NCBI GenBank assembly: GCA_902579985.1
Contig: CACHIV010000001.1
Location: forward strand, 62,001-126,000
DNA length: 64,000 nucleotides
Reading direction: 5' to 3'
Origin: an uncultured Pelagibacteraceae bacterium
GTDB taxonomy: Bacteria > Pseudomonadota > Alphaproteobacteria > Pelagibacterales > Pelagibacteraceae
Shown: in pieces, positions 17,305 through 26,580 of the stretch
Numbering within the stretch: the first letter of the stretch is position 1
Layout of the letters: every line of letters begins with the position of its first letter
The notes under the pieces: model-generated
The model's database searches: none
What the model saw: the letters and a program-made list of their open reading frames with translations, nothing else
Told to the model about the DNA's origin: nothing
Made by a program: the position numbers and the translations under genes

Positions 17305-19131
17305 TTATCTAAATACAATTTTTCTATTTCCAATAATTAAGTCATTAGTAAAATTTTTATTAATGTAATCTGTTAACATGGGATATTTAATATCTAAAGC
17401 AGGGCCCCATTTATGTAATTTCATTTTTTTATCAATCACTCCATTTTGAATAATATAATTTGTACTATCTAATTCTCTAATAAAATCTATTTGATTTTTT
17501 TTGGATCCTATGATCCATACAAAATAATATTTTGTACAATTAGGTTTTTTTAAAAAGTATAATAAAGCAGCATCGTTAGTATATAATTGAATACATTTTT
17601 CATTTTCTATTAAGGGTGATATCTGCTCAATAAAATCAATATCTGTCTCAGTTAAAAAATTATTATCATCTAATTGAACATATTTAATTAATCTATTTTT
17701 AAAATTAATGATTTTAGAATAGTCAATATTTAAATTTACGTGAATTACTATTAGAAAAGGAATTAACACTAATAGAAATTTTTTTGTATCATAATTATGA
17801 AATTTATATTTTTGATAAATAAAATAGAATAAATAAAAAAGTAAATAACAACTTAAAAAAATTATAGGAAAACCAAAAACTTGTTTTAAATGAGTGTAAT
17901 CTGTTCTACCTAATGCATAAATATAACTCAGAAATGATACTAAACTTAAAGAAGTCAAGGAGATTTTGTATCTGTAAGATAATTTACCCTTTTCTTTAAA
18001 GAAAAAACTAAAAGAAATTAATAAAGATATTAAAATTAATAAAATAGTTTTTGTAGATCTAGAAGCATTTGCACCATCGCTAAAAGGTATTGGATGAACA
18101 AATCCATTAATTTCTGACATTTCTTTAAAAATAGATATTGTATTTAATATAAAAAATAAAAACTCACCTTTTAAAAAAAAATAAAAAAACAACCAAAAAA
18201 ATATGACAGATAATAATATTATTAAAATATTTTTATAATTCTTATTAATTAGTAAGAAAATACTAATAAATATTACAAATAGATTTAAAACTAATGCTCT
18301 ATCAATACTCCAAAAAAAAGTCGATACTGATAAAAAACCTACAATGATATATGGAAAATATAATTGATTTCCATTATTTAAACTTCTAATAAAAAATAAT
18401 AAAGTTAATAAAATTGGAATTTCTCTAAACTTAATCAAATCAACGTTAGAATTATAATTAGTCAATGACAATAAAATTATTGATAAAAGCATAAAAAAAA
18501 TACTTTTAAAAAATAAATTTAAATTAGTATTTTTTGAAATCTCAAAACTTAAAAAAATTAAAATTAATTTGGTTAAAAGTACAAAAAGAATATCTAAAAA
18601 TCTTAAAAGACCTACACTTTCTTGATTAAAAATTTCCCATAAATATTTAGGTCCTAAAATTTCATATATAATACCTGTTGATATATAAGATCCTGACCAT
18701 AAACTGCCGTCTAATTTACTTTTAAATGAAGAACTTAATCTGGCACCTTCGTGAAATAAATCAATTTTATCTAATGAAAATTGAACTGATAAAAATTCTA
18801 AAATAATAAAAAAAATAAATAAAAATAATAAGATATAAACTTTAATATTAATGTCTGTATTTTCATTTTCAAATCTTATTTTAAAAAAAAAATCACTTAT
18901 CTTTTTTTTTTCAAAATATATTTTCCAAATAAAATAAAATAAAATTGGAATAGCGATGAAAATTATATATCCAAGTACATCGTTAAATGAGTTTAAGTTT
19001 TTTAAAGAATAGTCACCAACTATTTCATTATTTGATAAAGGTAAATTTATTAATTTCCAACAAAAAGTACCTAGACATACTGATAATCCCAATAGTAAAA
19101 AAAAATAAATACTTTTTTTAATAATTTTCAT
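17305..19131 (-). CDS. Large multi-pass membrane protein, possibly GT-C glycosyltransferase-like
   Basis: 608 aa with about 12-13 hydrophobic helices, then a C-terminal soluble region of about 130 residues (QLDDNNFLTETD to the end). An early loop carries DLFHEGARLSSS after the first few helices, comparable to acidic first-loop motifs of GT-C enzymes that use polyprenyl-linked sugars, but I recognise no exact family. It is one of the most AT-rich genes here, with very high Ile, Phe, Asn and Lys. Position beside sugar genes suggests envelope glycan assembly; this is inference. Confidence 0.6.
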   Translation of the reverse strand: MKIIKKSIYFFLLLGLSVCLGTFCWKLINLPLSNNEIVGDYSLKNLNSFNDVLGYIIFIAIPILFYFIWKIYFEKKKISDFFFKIRFENENTDINIKVYILLFLFIFFIILEFLSVQFSLDKIDLFHEGARLSSSFKSKLDGSLWSGSYISTGIIYEILGPKYLWEIFNQESVGLLRFLDILFVLLTKLILIFLSFEISKNTNLNLFFKSIFFMLLSIILLSLTNYNSNVDLIKFREIPILLTLLFFIRSLNNGNQLYFPYIIVGFLSVSTFFWSIDRALVLNLFVIFISIFLLINKNYKNILIILLSVIFFWLFFYFFLKGEFLFFILNTISIFKEMSEINGFVHPIPFSDGANASRSTKTILLILISLLISFSFFFKEKGKLSYRYKISLTSLSLVSFLSYIYALGRTDYTHLKQVFGFPIIFLSCYLLFYLFYFIYQKYKFHNYDTKKFLLVLIPFLIVIHVNLNIDYSKIINFKNRLIKYVQLDDNNFLTETDIDFIEQISPLIENEKCIQLYTNDAALLYFLKKPNCTKYYFVWIIGSKKNQIDFIRELDSTNYIIQNGVIDKKMKLHKWGPALDIKYPMLTDYINKNFTNDLIIGNRKIVFR

Positions 19132-19186
19132 TTCAATAATGATCTTTAATTAATATATATAATAGAAATTAATAAATAAAACTATA

Positions 19187-20416
19187 ATGAAAAAATTAGA
19201 TAAAAAATTTATAAATAGACTAATTAAAAAAGAGAAGAAAAACACAAAAAATATTTATCCACTATCACCAGACTCATTTTCAAACGAAGATATAATAAAA
19301 GGGATTGAAGTCCTTTTAACAAAAAAAATTACAATGTCACAAATAACGAAAAAATTTGAAAAAGAGTTTGCTAAATTTATAGGATCGAAATATGCTTTAA
19401 TGGTAAACTCAGGTTCTTCTGCAAATCTATTAGCTACTTTTGCACTAATAAATCCTTTAAAAAAAAATAAACTTAATAAAGGTGATGAATGTTTAATTCC
19501 ATCACTGTGTTGGTCAACATCTTTATGGCCAATAGTTCAGGCTGGTTTAATTCCAAAATTTGTTGATATTGATCCTAAAACTTTAAACATATCAATTTCA
19601 GATTTAAAAAATAAAATTAGCAAAAAAACTAAAGCAATTATGAGTGTTCATGTTCTTGGCAATTCTACAAATATGAATGAATTAATGAAAATAGTAAAAA
19701 AAAATAAACTATATTTAATAGAAGATACTTGTGAGTCGTTGGGTTCAACATTCAATAATAGATACTTAGGAAATTTTGGAGATTTTGGTACATTTTCTTT
19801 TTACTACTCTCACCAAATAACTGCTGGCGAAGGAGGTATGTTAATATGTAATGATAAAACTAATTATGAAATAATACATTCTCTCAGAGCCCATGGTTGG
19901 GATAGAGGTTTAAAAAATAATAAAAATAATTTTAATTTTATTAACTCCGGTTTTAATCTAAGACCACTTGAAATTTCAGCGGCAATTGGATTTAACCAAT
20001 TTAAAAGATTAAATAAATTTAAAAAAATAAGGTTTAATAATAGAATCAAAATTATAAATAAACTCAAAAATTCTAAAAAATGGAATGAACAATTTACTTT
20101 TATAAATCCTATAAAAAATCTAAATCCAAGTTGGTTTGGATTACCAATATTAATTAATAGTAAATATAAAAAGAAAAAAAATAAATTTTTAAATTTTTTA
20201 AATAAAAATGGAATTGAAACAAGGCCAATTATAAGTGGAAATTTTTTAAATCAACCATCAGTAAAATTATACAAACTTAACAAAAATAAAATATTATTTA
20301 AAGGTTCACAAGATGTTGAAGAAAAAGGTTTTTTTATTGGAATACATGTTGATCCAATTTCAAATAAAAAATTAAATTTATTAGAAAATAAATTACTTAA
20401 AATTAGTGAAATTTAA
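19187..20416 (+). CDS. DegT/DnrJ/EryC1/StrS-family PLP protein, probable sugar 3-dehydratase (catalytic Lys replaced by His)
   Basis: 409 aa. The fold is clear: VNSGSSANLLA (PLP phosphate loop, about 74-84), LIEDTCES with Asp180 for the pyridine nitrogen, and FSFYYSHQITAGEGGM. In aminotransferases of this family the last motif is SK(N/H)xTxGEGG with the Schiff-base lysine; here that position is His209 (codon CAC at 19811-19813). ColD and E1/RfbH-type sugar 3-dehydratases carry the same Lys-to-His change and remove the C3 hydroxyl of 4-keto-6-deoxysugars. A 3,6-dideoxysugar or related role is therefore likely. Confidence 0.8.
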   Translation: MKKLDKKFINRLIKKEKKNTKNIYPLSPDSFSNEDIIKGIEVLLTKKITMSQITKKFEKEFAKFIGSKYALMVNSGSSANLLATFALINPLKKNKLNKGDECLIPSLCWSTSLWPIVQAGLIPKFVDIDPKTLNISISDLKNKISKKTKAIMSVHVLGNSTNMNELMKIVKKNKLYLIEDTCESLGSTFNNRYLGNFGDFGTFSFYYSHQITAGEGGMLICNDKTNYEIIHSLRAHGWDRGLKNNKNNFNFINSGFNLRPLEISAAIGFNQFKRLNKFKKIRFNNRIKIINKLKNSKKWNEQFTFINPIKNLNPSWFGLPILINSKYKKKKNKFLNFLNKNGIETRPIISGNFLNQPSVKLYKLNKNKILFKGSQDVEEKGFFIGIHVDPISNKKLNLLENKLLKISEI

Positions 20417-20432
20417 ATTTTTTAATATTTAA

Positions 20433-21152
20433 TTATTTTAGCCTTTTTTTTATAATTGCTAATTTTATAAGTCCATACAGTGAGGCTAATACTAGTTTTA
20501 AATTTACAGAACTCACTCCTCTTTCTCTATTAACAAATTTTGTATTGATTTCACCAATCTTCATAAAATTATTTTTAATTACAACTATAATTTCAGATAA
20601 AAGTATAAAACCATCTCCAATATTTCCGCAAGATAAGATAATACTATTTATAGCTCCGGGTGAATATATTCTAAAACCATTAGTAAAATCTTTTAATGGA
20701 ATATTCAATAAATTCCTGGCAAGAAAGTTTGACAATTTAGATAATATTCTTCGTGACAAACTCCAATTTATAATTTGGCTTCCAGTTAAATATCTACTTG
20801 CAATTAATAAATCTAATTTCTTTTTTTCAAAAAAATCTATATTTCTTAATAATTCATTTGGATCATGTGAAAAATCAGCATCCATTTCAATAAAAATTTC
20901 ATATTTATTTTCATCTCTTATAGCTTTGTTAAAACCATAAATCACAGCAGACCCTCGACCTGATGCATCACTTCTATGAAAATAATTTACTTTAAGGTTT
21001 TTATTTTTAATCAATTCGCCAATTTCTTTTGTTTTTGAATCATCTATAATAAAGATTTTTGCTTCTGGTAATTTTATTTTAATTTCATGAATTAATTTTT
21101 CTATATTTTCTAATTCATTAAAAGTAGGAATTACTATAGCTATATTTTTCAC
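20433..21152 (-). CDS. Family 2 glycosyltransferase, polyprenyl-phosphate mannosyl/glucosyltransferase-like
   Basis: 239 aa. The GT-A fold begins IAIVIPTFNELENIEKLI, has FIIDDSK, ASGRGSAVIYGF, and the metal-binding FIEMDADFSHDP (Asp91-Ala-Asp93), then SRYLTGS and FTNGFRIYS. This arrangement matches DPM1-like enzymes that transfer a hexose from a nucleotide sugar to polyprenyl phosphate. No C-terminal membrane helices, so a soluble or peripheral enzyme. It could charge the lipid carrier used by the large membrane protein nearby. It converges on the DegT-family gene. Confidence 0.85.
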   Translation of the reverse strand: MKNIAIVIPTFNELENIEKLIHEIKIKLPEAKIFIIDDSKTKEIGELIKNKNLKVNYFHRSDASGRGSAVIYGFNKAIRDENKYEIFIEMDADFSHDPNELLRNIDFFEKKKLDLLIASRYLTGSQIINWSLSRRILSKLSNFLARNLLNIPLKDFTNGFRIYSPGAINSIILSCGNIGDGFILLSEIIVVIKNNFMKIGEINTKFVNRERGVSSVNLKLVLASLYGLIKLAIIKKRLK

Positions 21153-21177
21153 TTTTATATATTTTACTTTATTTTAA

Positions 21178-23187
21178 CTAATTTTTTTTTAGTTTAAATG
21201 CATAAATCTTATTTCCAGATTTTGATATATTTGGATAAGCCAATCTTAAAGAAATTGCTCCTGTTGATGGGACTAAAATATATTGTTCATTATTATATTC
21301 ATAAATTGTTGGTGGACTAGACCCTGAAAATGGAAGTGTGTAACTCCATAATTCTTGACCATTTCTACTATCAAAAGCTCTTAATTTATTATCTAAAGTT
21401 CCGGTAGCAAAAACTAGATTTCCAGCAGTAGCTGTAGCACCTCCATAATTAAAAGTACCTGTAATCGGTATTCCTCTTTCTGATAACTCTTCATATTCCC
21501 CAAAGGGAACTTGCCAAATTTTTTTACCTGAATTTAAATCGATTGCAGTTAATTTACCCCATGGTGGTTTAGATCCTGGATATCCTAGATGATCTTCAAG
21601 TAACTTAGTTTTGATGCCATATTCATAATAAGTATATTTTTCTTTTGATTTTTCTAGCCAAATTAAATTTGGTATATCATTAGACGGTACGTACATAATG
21701 CCATTTTTATTATCAACACTAGCTCCCATCCACTGTGCGCCACTCTTATAAACAATATTTTTTTTATCTATTGCGTGTGGTTTAAAAAATCCATGCGTAG
21801 TATTTTGTATCTCTTTTTTTACATATTCACGACTTTCTTTAGATAAATTTGTTATATCGTTTTTTTTAAAATATTGATTAGAAAATGGTTCTGGCAAACT
21901 AATTACTTTTTGGTAAAATGAAACCTTTTCACCTGGAACACTAGAAAGTGGTACTTTTTTATTAACATATCCAAAGATACTTTCTCCAGTAAGCCTGTCT
22001 AAAACTAAAGTGTTACCAAATTTAGTAGGTGCAACAACTACATCTATTTTTTTATCTTTTCTTCTAATTGAAGTTAAGATCGGTGGCGATGCAATATCTA
22101 AGTTCCAAATATCATGTTCAATTTCTTGAAATTCCCACAATAGCTTTTTATTTTTTATATCTATTGCTACTATAGAATTTGAATATTTATTATTACCAGG
22201 TCTAGTTGTTCCTTCGTAAAATCTGCCAGCATTACCAGTAGAAACATAAACAATTTCTCTATCAAGGTCTGCTGAAATTCCTCCCCAAGGATTACCCCCA
22301 GAGTAATCATACCTTTTTCCACCATATCTAAAGTATTCTTTATTTTTCTTTTTTAAAAGAAACTTCCATAAAAGCTTTCCTTTTTTAATATCGTAAACTT
22401 CTATTGCAGGTTCAAAAGTTCCTATAATAATTTTATCTTTAATTATGACTGGAGTTATTTGACATTTTTTTTTGAGTTTTATTTTACCTTGTGTTCCAAA
22501 TTTTTTAACTTCTTTTCCGTTAAAAGCATCTAATGCTATTAAATTACCTTGATCACAAAAATAAATTTTTGAATTATTCTCTTCATTAAAAATTAAACCA
22601 CGAATAGCTGCTCTACCCTTAGTTTTATATTCCCATTTTTTTTTTCCATCTTTTGCATGAAGAGCAACTAATGACTCACCTGCTGTAGAAGCCATGTAAA
22701 TAGTTTTATCAAAATAAATTGGATTACCAGGGATATCACCATTTTTATTAAACTCGTAAATCCAGGCAACTTCTAAATCTTTAATATTTTTTGTATTTAT
22801 CTGATCTAAATCAGAGAATTTATTTGATGAATGGTTTCCGTGGCTTCTTTTCCAATCTATAGTGTTATTATAATTTTTGTTATTTGATATTGTTAAATTA
22901 TCATATGATGGTGGAATGACTATTTCATTGGATAAGCTATTATATTTTTCAATATCTTGATTAAAAAATTCATGTTGTTTTTTCTTACTTAAATTGAAAT
23001 AAAAAGAGCCAATATATAAATCTAATTTTCTAGCAAATCTTTTTAATGGGGGATTTCTTACATTATTAATATCAATATCTATTGTTGATCTATTAACATA
23101 TCTACTGTCAATAGAAGTAAATTCATAGATTGAAAAAAAAATTAATAATACTAATAAATATATAAGAGCTTTTAAAATTTTTTTCAT
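21178..23187 (-). CDS. Membrane-anchored PQQ-dependent dehydrogenase (quinoprotein glucose dehydrogenase-like)
   Basis: 669 aa. One N-terminal anchor helix (about 7-23) precedes an eight-bladed propeller. Blade motifs recur (DGKKKWEYKTKGRAAIRG, GKLLWKF, NKKLLWEFQEIEHDIWNLD, GKKIWQVPFG, GQELWSYTLP). HDIWNLD with the acidic residue is the conserved active-site region, and GGATATAGNLVFATGTLD is typical of the membrane glucose dehydrogenase group. It would oxidise an alcohol or sugar in the periplasm and pass electrons to the quinone pool. No pqq biosynthesis gene lies in the window. It is 23 bases downstream of xsc on the same strand. Confidence 0.87.
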   Translation of the reverse strand: MKKILKALIYLLVLLIFFSIYEFTSIDSRYVNRSTIDIDINNVRNPPLKRFARKLDLYIGSFYFNLSKKKQHEFFNQDIEKYNSLSNEIVIPPSYDNLTISNNKNYNNTIDWKRSHGNHSSNKFSDLDQINTKNIKDLEVAWIYEFNKNGDIPGNPIYFDKTIYMASTAGESLVALHAKDGKKKWEYKTKGRAAIRGLIFNEENNSKIYFCDQGNLIALDAFNGKEVKKFGTQGKIKLKKKCQITPVIIKDKIIIGTFEPAIEVYDIKKGKLLWKFLLKKKNKEYFRYGGKRYDYSGGNPWGGISADLDREIVYVSTGNAGRFYEGTTRPGNNKYSNSIVAIDIKNKKLLWEFQEIEHDIWNLDIASPPILTSIRRKDKKIDVVVAPTKFGNTLVLDRLTGESIFGYVNKKVPLSSVPGEKVSFYQKVISLPEPFSNQYFKKNDITNLSKESREYVKKEIQNTTHGFFKPHAIDKKNIVYKSGAQWMGASVDNKNGIMYVPSNDIPNLIWLEKSKEKYTYYEYGIKTKLLEDHLGYPGSKPPWGKLTAIDLNSGKKIWQVPFGEYEELSERGIPITGTFNYGGATATAGNLVFATGTLDNKLRAFDSRNGQELWSYTLPFSGSSPPTIYEYNNEQYILVPSTGAISLRLAYPNISKSGNKIYAFKLKKN

Positions 23188-23210
23188 TAGTTGTTAGATT
23201 TTATAAAATA

Positions 23211-24995
23211 TTAAGAATTTTGAGAAGGTTGCTTCCTCATATCTTCTTTATTAATGCCTGCAACTCTAACTGGCTTTTTCATTGCATCTCTTCTGAATGG
23301 TTCTCCGAGTTCTTGGTTTAATATAACCTCAATAAATGTTGTAATTCCCTTTTTTTGGTCTTCACAAGATTTTTTTATTGCTTTAGTAGTTTCTTCCATT
23401 GTTGTAACTTTAACACCCTTTAAACCACAAGCGATTGCGACCTTCGCATAACTTAATTCAGGATCCAATTCTGTTCCTACAAAGTTATCATCGAACCAAA
23501 GAATAGAATTTCTTTTTTCAGCTCCCCATTGATAATTTCTAAAAATAACCATTGTAATTGCTGGCCACTCTTCTCTTGCACACGAACTCATCTCATTCAT
23601 GCTAATTCCAAAAGCACCGTCTCCAGCAAAACCTATAACTGGTGTATCTGGACATCCAATTTTAGCTCCTAAAATTGAAGGAAAACCATATCCGCAGGGA
23701 CCAAATAAACCAGGAGCCAAATATTTTCTTCCTTTTTCAAAAGTTGGGTAAGCATTTCCTATTGCACAATTATTTCCTATATCACTTGAAATTATTACAT
23801 CCCCAGGCATAGCTGCTTGAATTGCTCTCCATGCTTGTCTAGGAGACATTCTATCTTTGTCTCTTTCTCTTGCTTCTTTATTCCATACAGTTCCTTCATC
23901 ATCTTCTTCATGATCCAGACTAGATAATTTTTGTAACCAAGCAGATTTTGTTTGATGAATAATATCCTTTCTTTTCTGTCTATTATTATCACCTGCTGTT
24001 GGTGAAAGTTGTTCTAAAATTTGTTGAGCAACTAATTTTGCATCTCCACAAATACCTACAGTTACTTTTTTTGTTAAACCAATTCTATCAGAATTCATAT
24101 CAACTTGAATTATGTTTGCATTTTTTGGCCAATAATCCATTCCATAACCTGGTAAAGTTGAAAAAGGATTCAGTCTAGTTCCTAATGCTAAAACCACATC
24201 TGCTTGTTTGATTAATTCCATTCCAGCTTTTGAACCATTATAACCAAGAGGTCCTGCAGCCAATGGATGACTTCCTGGAAAGCTATCATTGTGTTGATAA
24301 CCTGAACAAACTGGGGCATCTAATTTTTCTGCAAGTTTAATACAATCTTCAATTGCTCCTCCTATTACAACACCTGCCCCAGATAATATAACTGGAAATT
24401 TTGCGCTCGATAATAAATCTGCAGCTTTTTTTATTGCGTCTACTCCACCTGCTTGCCTTTCAAGTCTAACAATTGGTGGAAGATCTATATCAATCACTTG
24501 AGTCCAATAGTCTCTTGGAACATTTATTTGAGCTGGTGCTGATCCTCTAATAGCTTTTTCTATGACTCTATTTAATACTTCAGCCATTCTTGAAGGGTCT
24601 CTGACTTCTTCTTGATAACAAACCATATCTTTAAATAGATTCATTTGTTCTACTTCTTGAAATCCTCCTTGACCCATTGTTTTATTGGCTGCTTGAGGCG
24701 TGACTAAAAGTAAAGGAGTATGATTCCAATAAGCTGTTTTAATTGGAGTAACTAATCCTGTAATTCCTGGACCATTTTGTGCAATAACCATAGACATTTT
24801 ACCGGTAGCTCGTGTATATCCATCAGCAATTAAACCACCATTAGTTTCATGAGCAACGTCCCAAAATGTTATTCCTGCATCGGGAAAAATATCTGAGATA
24901 GGCATAAATGCTGAACCAATTATTCCAAAAGCATGTTCAATACCATGCATTTGTAAAACTTTTACAAAAGCCTCTTCTGTTGTCATTTTGGTCAT
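23211..24995 (-). CDS. xsc: Sulfoacetaldehyde acetyltransferase (Xsc), TPP-dependent
   Basis: 594 aa. A TPP enzyme with catalytic Glu50 (AHETNGG), the GDGAFGISMNEM metal/TPP motif at 458-469, and the Xsc-specific ITFWDVAHE, NVPRDYWTQVIDID and RNYQWGAEKRN segments. It converts sulfoacetaldehyde and phosphate to acetyl phosphate and sulfite, the last step of taurine and isethionate catabolism. It is divergent from suyAB across a 115-base region with an inverted repeat. A second ATG three codons in is an equally good start. No pta is seen nearby. Confidence 0.95.
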   Translation of the reverse strand: MTKMTTEEAFVKVLQMHGIEHAFGIIGSAFMPISDIFPDAGITFWDVAHETNGGLIADGYTRATGKMSMVIAQNGPGITGLVTPIKTAYWNHTPLLLVTPQAANKTMGQGGFQEVEQMNLFKDMVCYQEEVRDPSRMAEVLNRVIEKAIRGSAPAQINVPRDYWTQVIDIDLPPIVRLERQAGGVDAIKKAADLLSSAKFPVILSGAGVVIGGAIEDCIKLAEKLDAPVCSGYQHNDSFPGSHPLAAGPLGYNGSKAGMELIKQADVVLALGTRLNPFSTLPGYGMDYWPKNANIIQVDMNSDRIGLTKKVTVGICGDAKLVAQQILEQLSPTAGDNNRQKRKDIIHQTKSAWLQKLSSLDHEEDDEGTVWNKEARERDKDRMSPRQAWRAIQAAMPGDVIISSDIGNNCAIGNAYPTFEKGRKYLAPGLFGPCGYGFPSILGAKIGCPDTPVIGFAGDGAFGISMNEMSSCAREEWPAITMVIFRNYQWGAEKRNSILWFDDNFVGTELDPELSYAKVAIACGLKGVKVTTMEETTKAIKKSCEDQKKGITTFIEVILNQELGEPFRRDAMKKPVRVAGINKEDMRKQPSQNS

Positions 24996-25073
24996 AATGG
25001 GTCTCTTCTTTCTCGAATTAATTGTTAAAATTTTATAAAAAATTTGTTAACTTAAAGGATTAATATATATAAG

Positions 25074-25090
25074 ATTTGAAAAATTCAAAT
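25074..25090. promoter_or_regulatory. Inverted repeat in the xsc-suyA divergent promoter region (candidate operator)
   Basis: ATTTGAA-AAA-TTCAAAT, a perfect 7-bp inverted repeat with a 3-base spacer, 20 bases before the suyA start codon and just after a TATATATAAG stretch that could be a -10 element. Its position suits an operator controlling suyAB. In AT-rich DNA a 7-bp repeat can arise by chance, and no regulator gene is adjacent. Confidence 0.35.
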
Positions 25091-25110
25091 AACAAATCGA
25101 CCCTATAAAT

Positions 25111-25395
25111 ATGGCAACAGATATTATAATTCATGATGAAAAAGACAATGTGGGGGTTGTAGTTATTGACAAAATTAAACCCAAACAAGAATGTTCCTGT
25201 TGGATTATGGAAAACGATAAAACGGTAAAAATTGAGTCTATAAACGAAATTCAATTAGGTCATAAAATTGCAATGATTGATCTAAATGAAGGTGATACTA
25301 TTTTAAAATATGGTCATGATATAGGAAAAGTAGTTAAATCAATTAAAAAAGGTGAACATGTGCATGTTCATAATGTCAAAACTAAGAAGTGGTAA
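25111..25395 (+). CDS. suyA: (2R)-3-sulfolactate sulfo-lyase, small subunit (SAF domain)
   Basis: 94 aa. A single SAF/UxaA N-terminal-type domain, as in altronate dehydratase: IIHDEKDNVGVVVIDKIKP at the start and IPLGHK-like IQLGHKIAMIDLNEGD in the middle. The small size and the following SuyB identify it as SuyA rather than the fused altronate dehydratase. SuyAB eliminates sulfite from 3-sulfolactate to give pyruvate. It is 3 bases upstream of suyB and divergent from xsc, another sulfite-releasing enzyme, which supports the sulfonate assignment. Confidence 0.9.
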   Translation: MATDIIIHDEKDNVGVVVIDKIKPKQECSCWIMENDKTVKIESINEIQLGHKIAMIDLNEGDTILKYGHDIGKVVKSIKKGEHVHVHNVKTKKW

Positions 25396-25398
25396 TAT

Positions 25399-26565
25399 AT
25401 GGAAATTCCAAAAAGTTTTTTAGGTTATAAAAGAGAAAATGGCAGAGCAGGGACTAGAAACCATGTAATAATTCTACCAGTAGATGATATTTCAAATGCT
25501 TGTGCTGAAGCAGTAGCAAATAATATAAAAGGTACAATAGCTTTACCTCATTCTTATGGAAGACTTCAATTTGGAGCAGATTTAGAATTACATTTTAGAA
25601 CTATGATTGGAACAGGAAGCAATCCTAATGTGGCAGCAGTAATTGTTATTGGTATAGAGCCTAAGTGGACAAAAAAAATTGTTGATGGAATTGCAAAAAC
25701 AGGAAAACCAGTTGAAGGTTTTCACATCGAACGGACAGGAGATATTGGTACAGTAATGAAAGCATCTAAAAAAGCTCAAGAATTTGTAATGTGGGCCTCA
25801 GAGAAACAAAGAGAAGAATGTCCAATCAGTGACTTATGGATTTCTGTAAAATGTGGTGAATCTGATACTACATCAGGACTTGCTGCAAATCCAACCGTAG
25901 GAAATTTAATGGATAAGCTTGAGCCTCATGGTGTTCATTTATGTTTTGGTGAAACTTCTGAGCTTACAGGTGCTGAAAAAGTTTGTGCAACAAGAGGTGC
26001 AACAAAAGAGGCTTCAGATAAATTTATGAAAACTTGGAGTGCTTATAATGATTTTATTTTAAAAGAAGCAACAGATGATCTTTCTGAGAGTCAACCCACA
26101 GCTGGAAATATTGCTGGTGGTCTGACAACTATCGAAGAAAAAGCTTTTGGAAATTTCCAAAAAATTGGGTCTTGTAAATTTATCGATGTATTAGAACCAG
26201 CAGAAGAGCCCAAAAAAGGTAAAGGTTTATATTTTATGGATACATCTTCAGCAGCAGCTGAGTGTGTGACGCTTCAAGCAGCTGCAGGTTTTAACATTCA
26301 TTTATTTCCTACTGGACAAGGAAACATTGTAGGTAATCCAATAGAACCAGTAATAAAATTAACTGCGAACCCTTTAACCGTAAAAGGAATGGGCGAACAT
26401 ATAGATTGTGATGTTTCAAAAATCCTTTCTAGAGAAATGAACATGTCCGAAGCTGGAGACGAGTTAATAAAAACAACTTTAAGAGTTGCCAATGGAAGAC
26501 TAACTTGTGCAGAAGCATTAGGTCATAAAGAATTTGTAATGACTAAACTTTACAGAAGTGCCTAA
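25399..26565 (+). CDS. suyB: (2R)-3-sulfolactate sulfo-lyase, large subunit
   Basis: 388 aa, UxaA/SuyB C-terminal family. It opens with [20 protein letters not shown], shared with altronate and galactarate dehydratases, has [19 protein letters not shown] with the Cys of the Fe or Fe-S site, and [20 protein letters not shown]. Together with SuyA it releases sulfite and pyruvate from 3-sulfolactate, produced from DHPS, sulfoquinovose breakdown or cysteate. Located between xsc and a UPF0324 gene. Altronate dehydratase activity is the alternative but lacks context here. Confidence 0.92.
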   Translation: MEIPKSFLGYKRENGRAGTRNHVIILPVDDISNACAEAVANNIKGTIALPHSYGRLQFGADLELHFRTMIGTGSNPNVAAVIVIGIEPKWTKKIVDGIAKTGKPVEGFHIERTGDIGTVMKASKKAQEFVMWASEKQREECPISDLWISVKCGESDTTSGLAANPTVGNLMDKLEPHGVHLCFGETSELTGAEKVCATRGATKEASDKFMKTWSAYNDFILKEATDDLSESQPTAGNIAGGLTTIEEKAFGNFQKIGSCKFIDVLEPAEEPKKGKGLYFMDTSSAAAECVTLQAAAGFNIHLFPTGQGNIVGNPIEPVIKLTANPLTVKGMGEHIDCDVSKILSREMNMSEAGDELIKTTLRVANGRLTCAEALGHKEFVMTKLYRSA

Positions 26566-26580
26566 TTAAAAAATTATTAA

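Noticed and set aside
20545-20940. 131-codon plus frame opposite the GT2 gene
   Set aside because: Antisense to a gene with all GT-A motifs; no recognisable domain.
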